64,000 nt of DNA from Artemia franciscana (lineage: Eukaryota; Arthropoda; Branchiopoda; Anostraca; Artemiidae). Below are positions 46,203 to 59,610 of this stretch, piece after piece. The position numbers and the translations under genes are program-made. The stretch is from positions 1-64,000 of the forward strand of contig NW_027062889.1 in assembly GCF_032884065.1 (NCBI RefSeq). The letters run 5' to 3'. How positions within the stretch are numbered: position 1 is the stretch's first letter; each line of letters opens with the position of its first letter. The notes beneath the pieces were generated by a model that saw only the letters and a list, made by a program, of their open reading frames with translations, searched no databases and had not been told where the DNA came from.

Positions 46203-49200
46203 GATACGCTGAATTTGATGGTGTGATTTTCGTCAAGATCGTATGACTTTTAGGGGGTGTTTCCCCCTATGTTCTAAAACAAGGCAAATTTTCTCAGGCT
46301 CGTAACTTTTGATTGGTAAGACTAATCCTGATGAAACTTATATATTTAAACTCAGCATTGTAATGTGATTCTTTTGATGTATCTATTGGTATCAAAATTT
46401 CATTTTTTAGAGTTTCAGTTACTGTTGAGCCGGGTCGCTCCTTACTACAGTTCGTTACCACGAACTGTTTGATAAGTTTCATTAAGTTTAGACTTACCCA
46501 CCAAAAGTTACGAGCCTGAGAAAATTTGCATTATTTCAGAAAATAGGGGGAAACACTCCTTAAAAGTGATAGAATCTTAACGAAAATCAGATTTGCACCA
46601 TCAGATTCAGCGTATCAGAGCCATACAATAGAAGGTTCTAGCTCCTATCTACTAAAAAGTGGAATTTTGTATTATTTGCTACAAGATCACGGATGCATGT
46701 TTTTTTTTATATTTTACCCATGGGGCATCCTATCGAACCAGCGGTCCTAGAATGTCGTGAGAGGGCTCATTCTGACGGAACATAAAAGTTCTAGTGCCTT
46801 TTTTACGTGACCACACAAATCAGAGGGCACCTAGGCCCCCTCCCACGCTCCTTTTCCCCCAAAGCCACCGGATCAAAATTTTGAAATAGCCATTTTATTC
46901 AGCATAGTTGGAAAACCTTATAACTATGTTTTTGGGGACGACTTATGCCCCCAAAGTCCCCTTGGGAGGAGCTGCAAGTTACAAACTTTGACCAGCGTTT
47001 ACATATAGTAATGGTTATTGGGAAGTGTATAGACATTTTCAGGGTGATTTTTTTTTTGGTTGGGGGGAGGGGTTGAGGGGAGAGGGTTACGTGGGTTGAA
47101 CATTCCGTGGAGGAATTTGTCATGAAAGAAGAAAATTTCCATGAAGGTGGCGCAGGATTTTCAAGCATTTAAAAAAAATGAAAAAAAATGAAGAAGTTTT
47201 TTCAACTGAAAGCAAGGAGCAGTATTAAAACTTAAAACGAACATAAATCATTGCGTATATGAGGGGTTCATCTCCTAATACTTCGCTCTTTACGCTAAAA
47301 TATTTTTAGTAATTTCAACTATTTTTTCCAAGGCCATTGTGATTCAGGGGTCATTCTTAAGGAATTGGGATAAAATTTAAGCTTTAGTGTAAAGAGCGAA
47401 GTATTGACGAGGGGGGCAAACCTCCTCATATACGTAGTAAAGACATACGAATAAAGAAGTTTGTTACGTAAGTTAATTCGTAAGTTACATATATTTTTAC
47501 TAATAAAAACGTTCGAAAAAAATTAAAAGTTCTAGTTGCCTTTTTAAGTAACCAAGAACTTGGAGGGTAACTATTCCCCTTCTCCCGCTCCTTTTTTCGC
47601 AAAATCATTTGATCAAAACTATGAGAAAGCTATTTAGCCAAAAAATAAATTAATATGGAAATTTCGTTTAGATTATTCATGTGCGGAGAGCCAATTTCAA
47701 AACATACATTAATTCAAAAACGTTAAGAAATTGAATAATCCTTATTTCCAGTTTAAAAAAAACTTATTTTTTATTATTTAATCTTACTTTAAAAGGTCAA
47801 TATGTGCTGACAATTTCTTAAAAGCCATGTTAATCACTGCATCGTTCATATTATTATCATCTGACGATTAGTAAACAAGGAAAAAAACGAAAAAATAGAC
47901 GGAACTCACTGCGACATTCACGTCTCACTTTATTTTCTTTTTTTTGAATTGCTTGGACTAACATGTTCTACACCTTAAAGTTAAGGTGGGAGGTGTTTAA
48001 GAACTCTTTCGTAGCATGGTGGTGACACCTAACACCCAGTCAAAGAAACAAGGTATTTTCCTTAGGATTTCTCAGAAATACGTTTTAATATGGCGTAAAC
48101 CTCTAATAACAACAAATCCTCTCTAGAATTGCTTGCTACGATGGGCTAGCCACATATTGGCACGGTGGCGTTAATATACATTGTCTTGGCTCAAGAAACG
48201 TGGCATTCTCATTAAACTATCTCAGCAATAACCTAATACAAAAATATGTCTTTTTGTTCGTTTGCATGTCTAATTTTCAAAACGTGATTTTTCTAGTATC
48301 AAGATTTAAATCTATAGAATGTAACAGGCAGGTGCATTCAATAGATCAATTGACAAGAGATATTTTCATTAAAGCCTCTCAGAAATAACTCTTAAAATGG
48401 CTTGGATTTTACTCTAATAGCAACCCACCCCCTAAATTCTGTGTAGCGAAGAGGAAAAGAAAGACTTTCGAACCTATATGAAGGTGTACCATATTTTAGC
48501 CATAATGATACTCTCGCTTTTATTCCATCTCTGATAGGACATTAAAGTTCGAATAGAGTAAAAGACCCTATTAGTAAAAAATGCGCTGAGAGAAACCCGC
48601 AGAATTATCTAATAACACTCTAAAACATTACTCAATAAGCAGGTGCTCACCAAATGTAAGCAATTTCTAGTAATCGATTTTCCCCTCTGCATGTCAATTA
48701 TTGCAGCCACATGGGAACACGCAATCCACTTAATCATTCGAGTATGCGCGAACAGGGGATACTCCTTGCGCGCAATGGTTTATCATCATCTGAACTAAAA
48801 TTTTAGAAAAGATTTCATAATCCAACTGTTTCGCGCTCCATTCTATTGAGGGGGATTTCCTTGCGAATCCTAATGTGGACATAAAATATTTGAAATATGA
48901 AGGTTATATGAAAAAAAAACACCTTGAAAGAAAAAATATCTTAAAAGTATTATGTAACACCCTACGCGTGTGTCCACTTCAGTTACAAGACAGGATTCCC
49001 CACGGACCCTGAAGAAACAAGTCATACAAGAATGCGTCATTTTTAACACAAGTAAACATTCCCCTATTGCGTGAGGAATAAATAATCATAAGGAAAACAC
49101 TCTTTAAGAAAAATGTCATAAAAAGTGCCTTGAAACATCTTGAAACGTCTTAAAGAAAAATGTCTTAAAAACGTCTTGAAATGTCTCGAAACGTCTTGAA

Positions 49201-52200
49201 GAAAAGCGTCTAAAAAAATGTCTTGGAATGTCTTGAAAAACGTCTTGGAGAAAAATGTCTTAAAAATGTCTTGAAACATTTTGAAAAATATCTTGAAGAG
49301 AAACGTCTTAAAAATGGCCTGAAATGTCTTGAAACGTCTTGCAAAACGTCTAGTGTCATAACAAAATTTCCTGGCTTGATTTGTCGACTGTAACACGTTC
49401 TATTACGTAAAATAAGCATAACTAAACATTCCCTATGACGTAACGTGCACCTGTGTCATGAGGGGAATCACCGTTAAACTTCTTCGTCATTAAAGAAAGA
49501 AAAGAGTAGCGCCTATGACTTTCATGAAAACCAGTGATGCGTCACTACTTACCGTGTAGTTCCTTGTCACTTAAAGATCGTATTTTTAAGAATTCTTGCA
49601 AGATCTTCATGACACCAGGATTCAACCAAAAGGAGATAACCAAAGCTGGAGAGAAAGCTTTGCTCCGAATATACAAAGAGGAAAGTAATTAGAATACCCT
49701 GAAGGATGTCTGGGTGCTGTTATTTACTATGTGGGTTGCAAGTTCAAATGTTTTCGTTTAGACAGAGTGGCTTCCGCCAACTTTGGCTGCCGCAAAGTAC
49801 CACTTTTACAAGTACTATTTGCAAATAATGAATTGGCAAGACATGTCCAATCAAATAGTTCGTGGTAACGAACTGTAGTAAGGAGTGACCCGGCTCAATA
49901 GCAATCGAAACACTAAAAAATAAAATTTTAATACCAACAGTTACATCAAAAGAACCGCAGTTTAATGCTGATGTTAAGTATATAAGTTTCATCAAGTTTA
50001 GTTTTACCCATAAACAGTTGCGAGCCTGGGAAAATTTCCCTTATTTTAGACAATAGGGGGAAACGTAGAATCTTAAAAAAAAATCACAGAATCTTAACGA
50101 TATTAACACCATCAGATTCAGCGTATCAGAGAACCCTACTGTAGAGGTTTCAAACTCCTATCTACAAAAATGTGGAATTTTGTATTTTTTCTCAGAAGAC
50201 AGATCACGGATGCGTGTTTATTTGTTTGTTTGTTTGTTGTTGTTTTTTCCTAGGGGTGATCATATTGACCCTGTGGTCCTAGAATGTCGCGAGAGGGCTC
50301 AATCTAACGGAGATTAAAAGTTATACTGCCCTTTTTAAGTGAACGAAAATTGGAGGGCACCTAAAACCCCTCCCCCACACGTTTTTTTCCCAAGTTCACT
50401 GGATCAAAATTTTTATATAACCATTCTGTTCAACTTAGTCAAAAACCTGATAAACATGTCTTTGGGGACGACTTAATACCCCACAGACCCCCCGGGGGAG
50501 GGGCTGCAAGTTACAAACTTCGATCATTGTTCACATATAGTGAACAGTTTTGCGTTGGGGCTGGGGTGAGTCAGAGGGGGGGTTACTTGGGAGGATCTTT
50601 CCATGGAGAAATTTTTCATGAGGGAAGAGAATATCCATGAAGGGGGGGGGCAGGATTTTCTAGCATTACATAAAAAAATGAGAAAAAAATTCAACTTCAA
50701 GTAGTAAGCAGTATTATAACTTAAAACGAACATAAAATATTACGTATGTAAGGGGGTTCGTCTCCTCCACAATACCTTGCTCTTTACACTAAAGTATTTT
50801 TAGTAATTTCAACTATTTATTCTACGGTCTTTGTGAATGAGGGATCATTCTTAAAGATTTGGGACAAAATTCAAGCTTTAGTGTAAAGAATGAGGTATTG
50901 ACGAGGCGCCGATCCCCCTCATATGCGTAATAAAAATACACAAATATAGAAGTTCGTTACGTAAGTTAATTCGTAAGGTACGTATGTTTATTACTAACAA
51001 AAAGGTTTGTAAGAAAAATAAAAAATCTAGTTGCATTTTTAAGCAAACAAAAATTGAAGGCAACTAGGCTTCCTCGCCTATTCCCTTTTTTTATCACACA
51101 CTATGTCCGACCACAACTATGAAAAAACATATATAAAGTATATAACACACAACTATATAATGCCATTTAGCAAAAAAAAAATTAATATGCAATTTTGGTT
51201 TTATTTATTCATGCGTGGTGAGCCAAAATTAAAACATGCATTAATTCATCAAGAACCAAGAGCTCATATGGTACTTGTGACGAGGTTGGAAGAGCCAAGA
51301 GCCAAGAGCTCATTTGGCATGAGCTCTAGCAAAATTCTAAGAATCAATAAATTGTTTTACAAGGAAAATTAGAGACTTAATGGGATTTAAATAAGGGATT
51401 TAAATAAGATTAAGCTCGGGATTTAAAATAAGAGCTCTGAGACACAAGGTTCTTCTAATTATCAAAATTCATTAAGATCCGATGACCCATTCGTAAGTTA
51501 AAAATAACTCATTTTTTTCCTCTCCTTTCAACCCCCCTCCCAGATGGTCGAATCGGGGAAAAACTTTGTCAAGTCAATTTGTGCAGGTCCCTGACACGTC
51601 TACCAATTTTCATCGTCCTAGACATCCCGAAGCACCAAACTCACCTAAGCAATGGAACCCCCTAACTCCCCTAAAGAGAGCGGATCCAGTTCAGTTACGT
51701 CAATCACGTATCTACGATATTTGCTTACCCTACCCTCCAAGTTTCATCCCGATACCTCCACTCTAAGCGTTTTCCAAGATTTCTGGTTTCCCCCATAACC
51801 CCCCCCCCCCCAAAGTCACCATATCTGGTCAGGATTTAAAATAAGAGCTCTGAGACATGCGATCCTTCTAAATTTCAAATTTCATTAAGATCTGGTCACC
51901 CGGTCTTACGTTAAAAATACCTCAACTTTTCTAATTTTTCCGAATTAACATCCCCCTCAACTCCCCCAAAGAGAGCAGATCCGAGCCAATTATATCAATC
52001 TCATATCTAGAACTTATATTTATTCTTCCCATCAAGTTTCATCCCGATCTCTGTACTCTAAGTGTTTTCCAAGATTTCCGGTTTCCAAGATTTCTGTTTC
52101 CCCCTTCCAACCCCCTATGTCCCCGGATCCAATTCGAAATGAAAATGGAGCATCTGACATATAAGATTTTTCTACATATCAAGTTTCATTAAGATCCGAT

Positions 52201-54452
52201 CACCTATTCATAAGATAAAGAAACCTCAATTTTCACGTTTTCCAAGATTTCCAGTCTCCCCCCCCAACGTCACCGGATCTGGTCGTGATTTAAAACAAGA
52301 GCTCTGAAGCACAAGATCCTTCTAAGTATCAAATTTCATTAAGATCTGATCAACCGTTCGAAGTTACAAATGCCTCATATTTTCTAAAAAAAATTTCAAT
52401 TACCCCCCTCCCCAACTCCCCCAAAGAGAGCTGATTCAGTCCGGTTGGGTGAGTCACGTATCTTGGACTTTTGCTTATTCTTCCCACCAAGTTTCATCCT
52501 GATCTCTCCACTCTAAGCGTTTTCCAAGATATCCGGTCCCCCACTCCCCCAATGACACTGGATCCAGTTGAGAATTAAAATAAGAGATTTGAGTTACAAG
52601 GTCCTTCTAAATATGCAATTTCATTAAGATTCAATCACTCCTTCGTAAGTTAAAAATACCTCATTTTTTCTAATTTTCAGAATTAACCCTCCCCCTACTC
52701 CCCAATGGGAGCAGATCCGTTGCAGTTATGTCAATGACGTATTTAGGATTTGTGGTTATTTTTCCCACCAAGACTCATTCTGATCCCTCCACTCTAAGCG
52801 TTTTCTAAGATTTTAGGTTTTCCCCTCCAACTCCCTCCCCATGTCACCGAACCCAGTCGGAGTTTAAAATAATAGCTCTGAGACACGATATCCTTCTAAA
52901 TATTAAATTTCATTAAGATCCGATCACCCTTTCGTAAGTTTAAATATCTTATTCTATCTAATTTTTCGGAATTAACCGTCCGTCGTTTAAGTAAACTTAA
53001 ATAAAATAAAAAAACAAGTTTTTTCAACTGAAAGTAAGGAGTGACATCAAAACTTAAAACGCACAGAAATTACTTCGTATATGAAAGAGGCTGCTTCCTC
53101 ATCAACGCCCCGCTCTTTACGCTAAAGTTTGACTCTTTCTCTCAATTCTTCCTTTTAAAACAGTAAAAAACTTTAGCGTAAAGAGCGGGGCGTTTATGAG
53201 GAAGCAGCCTCTTTCATATACGAAGTAATTTCTGTGCGTTTTAAGTTTTGATGTCACTCCTTACTTTCAGTTGAAAAAACTTGTTTTTTTATTTAATTTC
53301 TGAACGTTTTTGAATCAATGCATGTTTTGATTTTGGCTCTCCGCAGAGGAATAATCAAAAACGAAATTTGCATTTTTTTTTTTTTTTTTTTGGCTCAATG
53401 GCTTTCTCATAACTTTGATCGAATGATTTTGAGAAAAAAAGAGCGGGGGACGAAGCCTAGTTGCCCCCCGATTTTTTGGTTAATTAAAAAGGCAACTAGA
53501 ACTTTTAATTTTTTACGAATCTTTTTATTTGTAAAAGATTTACGTAGCTTATAAATTAGCTTACGTAAAGAACTTTTGTATTCTCATGTTTTTATTACAT
53601 ATATGAGGGGATTCGCCCCATCGTCAGTACCTCGCTCTTTACACTAAAGCTTAAATTTTATCCCAATTCATCCCCCCCTGAATCACAAAAGCCGTAGAAT
53701 AAGTAGTTGAAATTACCGAAAATACTTTAGCGTAAAGAGCGAGGTATTAAAAAGAGGTGAGCCCCTCATATGGGTAATAATTTCTGTTTGTTTTAAGTTT
53801 TATTGCTGTTCCTTACTTCCAGCTGAAAAAGCTTTTTCACTTTTATTTTTTAATTGTTTTTTTTTTAATAATGCTAGTAAATCCTGCTCTCCCTTCATGG
53901 AAATTTTCTTCTCCCATTACAAATTCTCGAAGGAAAGTTCCCCCAGCATATCCCCCTCTTCTCAACCCCTCCCCCAAACCAAAAAAAATCCTCCTGAAAA
54001 CGCCTGTATACTTCCCAATAACCATTACTATATGTAAGCACAGGTCAAAGTTTGTAACTTGTTGCCCCTCCCACGGGGACTGTGGGGGAGTAAGTCGTCC
54101 CCAAAGACATAGTTATAAGGTTTTTCGACTAAGCTGAATAAAATGGCTATCTCAGAATTTTGATCTGTTGACTTTGGGAAAATAATTAGCGTGGGAGGGG
54201 GCCTAGGTGCCCTCCAATTTTTTTGGTCACTTAAAAAGGGCACTAGAACTTTTCATTTCCGTTAGAATGAGCCCTCTTGCAACATTCTAGGACAACTGGG
54301 TCGATACGATCACCCCTGGAAAAAAAACAACAAAAAAACAAAAAAAACAAAAAAACAAATAAACACGCATCCGTGATCTGCCTTCTGGCAAAAAATGCAA
54401 AATTCCACATTTTTGTAGATAGGAACTCGAAACTTCTACAGTAGGGTTCTCT
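46203..54452. repeat. 8.25-kb tandem unit 4 (8,250 bp)
   Basis: Offset +24,743 from unit 1. Contents: family A plus copy 46,473-47,781; repeat B 47,781-49,043; minisatellite 49,110-49,355; family A plus copy 49,852-51,248; half IR element 51,249-52,990; family A minus copy 52,997-54,722. Private T near 46,382 (ATCTATTGG, others AACTATTGG), a longer C-run near 51,800 and a longer T-run near 53,373. Confidence 0.95.
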
Positions 54453-54722
54453 GATACGCTGAATCTGATGGTGTGATTTTCGTTAAGATTCTATAACTTT
54501 TAGGAGGCGTTTCCCCCTATTTTCTAAAATAACGCAAATTTTCTCAGGCTAGTAACTTTTGATGGGTAAGACTAAACTTGATGAAACTTATATATTTAAA
54601 ACCAGCATTAAAATGCGATTCTTTTGATGTAGCTATTGGTATCAAAATTCCATTTTTTTGAGTTTTGGTTACTATTGAGCCGGGTCGCTCCTTACTACAG
54701 TTCGTTACCACGAACTGTTTGA
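52997..54722 (-). repeat. Family A copy at the right flank; right crossover partner
   Basis: Left part identical to the unit copies up to 54,464. From 54,465 (C where unit junctions have T) it diverges from them (TTCGTTAAGATTCTATAAC and onward) and represents the original right-hand copy. Ends at CACGAACTGTTTGA followed by TTAAC. Confidence 0.93.
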
Positions 54723-55099
54723 TTAACAATTTGTCCTCACAAAAAAGAATATTAATCAATTATTTAAATAAAGGGTTTGTCAACTGTCCGCCATTTTGCG
54801 CAAATCCCGGAGCACCATGCGTGCTGCCCAGTTTCGCCACTCGTAGCACGTGCTACCCGATGAAAGCCTACATGATTTCTGATAGTTAACAACCCTTCTG
54901 CATTTTAAACAAGCTTGTTTATTTCTAAAGATATTTATCAGACTTTGATTTTTTCGTTATGTTTGGCCTTTATCCTCTTTTGTTACCCAAAAACATAGTT
55001 GGTAAAAGGAGCTTATGGTACAGGAGTTTCCCACCCACCGCATGGAATAAATCCAAAGGTCTCTAATCCCAAGCCATAGCACTATTCATTGCGTCAAGC
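54723..55099. other. Intergenic, no gene recognised
   Basis: First unique sequence to the right of the array. No coding, RNA or repeat match seen. Confidence 0.4.
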
Positions 55100-55107
55100 A
55101 TGTCATA

Positions 55108-55270
55108 CAGGGTTGTCACCCCTAGTGATTTATCACTATTTTTAGTGATTTTTTAAATTGCCAAAAAACACTAAATCTCCAAATAAATCACTAGATTACA
55201 GAAGAAAATCAATAAATCAACCAAAAAATTACTAACATCTAATTATTTTTTTCACCGGGTGGCAACCCTG
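55108..55270. mobile_element. hAT-type MITE, 163 bp
   Basis: Terminal inverted repeats of 14 bp: CAGGGTTGTCACCC (55,108-55,121) and GGGTGGCAACCCTG (55,257-55,270), one mismatch. It is flanked by a perfect 8-bp target duplication ATGTCATA at 55,100-55,107 and 55,271-55,278. The CAGGG-type ends and 8-bp duplication are typical of the hAT superfamily. The AT-rich interior (with CTAGTGATTTATCACTA) encodes nothing, so mobility would depend on a transposase elsewhere. The perfect duplication suggests a fairly recent insertion. Confidence 0.9.
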
Positions 55271-55278
55271 ATGTCATA

Positions 55279-57280
55279 TGTCTGCGACACCTCACGCGTA
55301 CCGCATGAATGTAAACGACTTTTGAAAGTGGAGACCCTTCACTTTTGATTTAAAAACTGTTTTGGTGCATCTTGAATCCCTAAAAATACATCCTTGTACA
55401 TATAACTGATCCTTCAAACAGTATTACCAACTAAGTAAACAGCCCCTCGTGCTAATGCTATTTTTCCTCTTTTTTAATGGTGGTCATTAACCCTGCTTAC
55501 AATTTAAGAAAATAAATTAGTCTCCACTGTACAGTATCCAATTTGCGTTTTTTACGACATACCAATTATGAACACATTGCCCATAAAGCTATCAAGTTTC
55601 GTCGGCCTGCGTGATATGATTTAAAATAGCCCGAATTTTAACAGTTCGCCTAAACAAAGTCGTCTTTCTTCGAATTCAAGAATGTTGTTTTTACTTAAAC
55701 CCTATTGTAGTGGCTTGTTTGTCTTTCGTACTTGGGGCATTTTTATCCGATAAAATTTGGAATTTTACACGAATTTCACGAATTACGAGAAAACTGGCCG
55801 TATGCCTGTCAGACAATAGGCTCAAAACGATTAAATAAAAAAACTCAGAAGCATATTCTTTGGGGTAAGAACCAGCATTCTCCCTAACATAAATTTATAA
55901 GCCCCCGCACAACTTCTCCTAAAAAACCCTATAATTTAAAATCGATCCCCCAGCCGTCATACAAAACAGTGTGTACTTACCGAACTTCCTATACACTATC
56001 TGCAATGAGAAATACTCACTTGCCTTCATGCTCTGAGCATGAGGTCCCCTTAGCCCAAGGTTTCATATAATTTTCAGGCCAGTCGAAGAAAATTGGCCCT
56101 CTTTTGGAGCCCCACTTGTTAGGGGAAGGACTCACTTCAAAGGGACCAATACTTTGAATAATTTTTGAACATTAGTGCCCCTAGCCAAAGGACATACGGC
56201 TTTTGAGGGTCATGTGAGTGTTATTTTCAAATTGGCCTGGGAAAATAAGTTTTACAGAAATATTAAAAAAGAAATAAAGTAAAAATGTAAAAATAGATAG
56301 CCTACTATTGCATATTCTTCCTATGCTTGGAAAATAGGCAGATGACTCGATTTTTTTTGCATTATGGCCACTTTCTTTGTAGCTGCTTAATTTTGCATGC
56401 AGGAGAATTTCCCCAGAGATAATTTTTCTGCGTTGAGGAATGGGGGGGATTCTCCGGCGATAAATTATCGTCCGTGGGGAGGAGGGATTTTTTGCAGGGT
56501 GAATTTTTCACGGAAAATTCTAAGCAGGGTGAATCCTCCGCGAGGAATAAGCCGAATCCTATAACCAGTATTCCAATTGGGAAAACAACCTGAATTTTCC
56601 CTGGTGGGAGAGGGGGATGACTACAAAGAACCTAATTTTACCAGATTAGAAAATTTGCAACCTCCAGAATAATAGATATCACCTGACGACCACAGCAAAG
56701 TTAGGCCCGTGAATGATTTTCTTCGCATTTCTGGTCATCTAGGATCTAGGGTTATTTTAAACTTCAATATTTGACCAGGATTTACAAAACGTGTATATTT
56801 TAATCAATTTTTCATTGCATTTCTACACGGGTTCTTAAGTTACCGTGGTTGTGATTTTTAGCTTAAATTCTCCAAAAAAATCTAAATGTTGGTGAAGCCC
56901 ATTTTATTGATTTTTATTTTATCAGCATTTTAAATTATAAGATCATTAGCACAGGAGAAATCGATTTCCAAAGGTTTCTGGAATTTAAACTCGTTTAAAG
57001 AATTCATGTTTGAGTACAGCCAAAAATCAGGCTATTGACCTCGAATGTTTGTATTATTGTCATAGGGACTTGGCGACTATCAAGAAAACTCAGTCATAAA
57101 AAGGCGTAAAGTTTCCTCACCTGTTAGAGATTGACTCTAAGAAATGTTAGAAGGAAAGTTGGATGTGTCTATCGTACGAAATATGTATACATTTCTCTTT
57201 CAATTCTGTAAACGAAATCAACTGATTTGAAGGTAAACTGCCGATTTTAAGAAAAATAGAGCGTTTGCCAAACTAGCTTA
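55279..57280. other. Intergenic, no gene recognised
   Basis: Both strands lack long or splice-bounded coding segments. At about 56,400-56,580 a G-rich stretch (AATTTTTCTGCG, GGGGAGGAGGGA) resembles the G-rich block of family A copy 2 near 8,290, a possible decayed fragment. Confidence 0.4.
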
Positions 57281-57425
57281 GGCACAAAGGGCAACAGGAG
57301 TTGAAATCAAGATTATAAGAGCAAGATTGAAGGGCACATGGCACATGGCTATGGCACAAGGAGGAACAGGAGTTGAATTCAAGATTATACGAGCAAGATT
57401 GAGGGGAAGGATTGGCTTCCCGTAT
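57281..57425. repeat. 72-bp imperfect tandem duplication
   Basis: AACAGGAGTTGAA occurs at about 57,293 and 57,365. The two units (GGCACAA...GAGCAAGATTGA) differ by several substitutions. Confidence 0.75.
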
Positions 57426-58289
57426 TTGTACTCTAGATTTTCCTCAGACTGGTCGGAACAATGTGCTTTGAAAAATTGAGAATCTTGGGTCAATAGAAGT
57501 AATTTTGTGTTTACCCCCCCCCCCCAAAAAAAAAAAAAAACGTTTCGACGCCCCTCCCCCAGAGCATCAACCATCCTACATCCATGCGATCTTCCCCTTT
57601 AAACGTGTATTTGTTAATTATATTATTAACAACTACTACTGCTTACAACTCAACGCAGCACCAAATCGCCTAAAGCCAACAATGCTCCACATGCTCCTCC
57701 TTTGCCCCAATCGAGTCAAAGTTTTAGCCTTTATCCCACCCATTGAATTTTTAAATCTTTAAATCTTTCCTTATGACCTCTCCGATCCCATATGTGGACA
57801 GCCTGTTTTTCGTTTGACACCGGTTAGATGGTCTGGGGCCAAAATGGGCCGACAGCAAGCTTTAATTGTTAGGAAGGGTGGTGCTTAACAGTTTCAAGAT
57901 TCAAGAAACAGGTTCAAGAATTACGTAGGCTAGTAAGATCTGACAGAAACCGGTATGCCTCTCTGGGATCGGTTTAGATTTGCTTTTTGTGAGTGAGAAA
58001 AACTGCGAAGTATGTATATTTTTAAATATTCAATATGTAGAGGTGGGTAGGGGTAAACTTAGGTTATGTTAAGTATTTAATATAGTGGTTTCCGCGCAAC
58101 CTGCTTTCCATAATTCTTTGTCGTAGTCTCCATAATTTTGATTCTATAGTATTATATCACCATCATGTTTTAGTAATCTTACTAGGATTAACATAACTTC
58201 ATTTGCTTGGTGTGTTTCGCTTAATAGACAAGTGCTCGAAAAGTAACTAACTATATTCCAGAAAACTATGATCTTGATTGACTCCAGGA
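57426..58289. other. Intergenic, no gene recognised
   Basis: Contains a C-run joined to an A-run near 57,512-57,540. Short open frames across these runs have no recognisable domain. Confidence 0.4.
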
Positions 58290-58565
58290 GAGAATTATAA
58301 TTAAAAAAAAGTCTTTTTTTCAACTGAAAGGAAGGAGCATCATTTAAACTTAAAAGGAACAGAAATTATTACATATTTGAAGGGGGTTGCCTCCTCTTCA
58401 GCACCTCGCTTTTTAAGCTGACGTTCGAATTGTTTATTTAAGACAGACTCCTGAAACACTATATTCGTTTAATTAGAAAAACAAAAAACTTTTTTTAAAA
58501 GGACTAAAACACTAACGTAAAGAGCGAGGTGTTGAGGAGGAGCAAAATATATTACGAATTATAAA
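58290..58565. repeat. Family A terminal-palindrome fragment (diverged)
   Basis: CAACTGAAAGGAAGGAGC and AACAGAAATTATTACATATT on the left, then CACCTCGCTTTTTAAGC; on the right, CGTAAAGAGCGAGGTG and TTGAGGAGGAG. The layout is that of the family palindrome, but the arms are eroded and the right arm is cut short. Confidence 0.65.
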
Positions 58566-59050
58566 ACGCATTATATTACATAGTTTTCTTTCGTATTTAT
58601 TACAACATTGAAAATAAAACATCAATATTACAGTAAATTAAATTTTGGATTGATGAGCTTTTTGCAATTAATATCATTATATATCAAAAATTCAATTTAA
58701 TTTTAATAGTTCTTCCCGAGACAGCTCAAGACAAATATATCTTCAATACAAACAAGAGTTGGATACTGCCCCCATCACTGACTGAAAAAGTTTAAGTGAC
58801 TTTTACAGTAAAACTGACTGTAAAAGTCATCACCGACTGTAGTGTAATTTGCTTTTCCAGTTATCTCAGCATTAAAAATTAAAATTAAATTAAAATGAAA
58901 TAAAAACCTTGAGCTGATGATCTTTCAATAATTAATAGCATTATATCAAACAATCAGTTTGATTTTATTTGTACTTTCCAACACTATTTAAGACACATAT
59001 AGTTTTCAGTAAGGCGCCGATTATGCAGAAGATTGTAGACTAACAGTGAG
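58566..59050. repeat. AT-rich dispersed repeat, first copy
   Basis: Internally duplicated (GAGCTTTTTGCAATTAATATCATTATAT near 58,658 resembles the stretch near 58,918). The end, AGTAAGGCGCCGATTATGCAG to about 59,075, resembles 59,920-60,000 (AGTAAAGCGCCAAATACGCAG). Confidence 0.55.
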
Positions 59051-59069
59051 AGAAGGAGGCAAAACCCAA

Positions 59070-59610
59070 ACTTTTGTTTATAGTGATTTTGTTTGTTTCA
59101 AGCTTGATTTCAATATTCAATTTAAGTTTCACTGGATTTAAGAATTATTTGTTCATTTATATTAGTACCTATTGTATTTTGTTCGCTATGATTACTTATA
59201 TAATTTCTGTTCGTTTTGGTTTGGTTTCATTTATACTTCAATGGCAAAATATTTTTGTTGGTTTTAAACTTGATTTGTATATTCAATTTAGAATCTACTT
59301 GTTTTAACATTTATATATTGCTTTATATTACTGCCAGTTGTATGTTTTTTGCTAAGATTGTTTATTTATTTTCTGTTCGTTTTGGTTTTCATTAATTCTT
59401 TAATAATAATTTTTGTGGTTTCGAGTTTAATTTATTGTAGGTTTCTATTTCTTCTAATCTTAAGTTTAGTTTGGCCTTTACTTTTCTTTAAAAACTTCTT
59501 TTTTGGAGTTTTTTTAATTAATTTCTGTTCGTTTTTTTATGGCCAGAGTTTCAAGTTTTTCAAAATTCCTTATTTCAAAGTATTTTTTTGGGCCAAAATA
59601 AATTAGCAGT
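59070..59610. repeat. T-rich tandem repeat, about 165 bp per unit
   Basis: CTTGATTT...ATTCAATTTA occurs near 59,104 and 59,269, and CTGTTCGTTTTGGTTT near 59,209 and 59,372. Two to three diverged units. Open plus-strand frames here are hydrophobic only because the DNA is T-rich. Confidence 0.6.

Noticed and set aside
21460-54452. The array as a pure assembly artefact
   Set aside because: Units differ by private and shared substitutions and the junctions are biologically sensible chimeras. An artefact cannot be excluded fully without reads, but it is not the simplest reading.
59074-59606. Two adjacent frames giving very hydrophobic, membrane-like proteins
   Set aside because: The DNA is T-rich and internally repeated; Phe/Leu/Ile-rich translation is expected from composition. 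No conserved domain.
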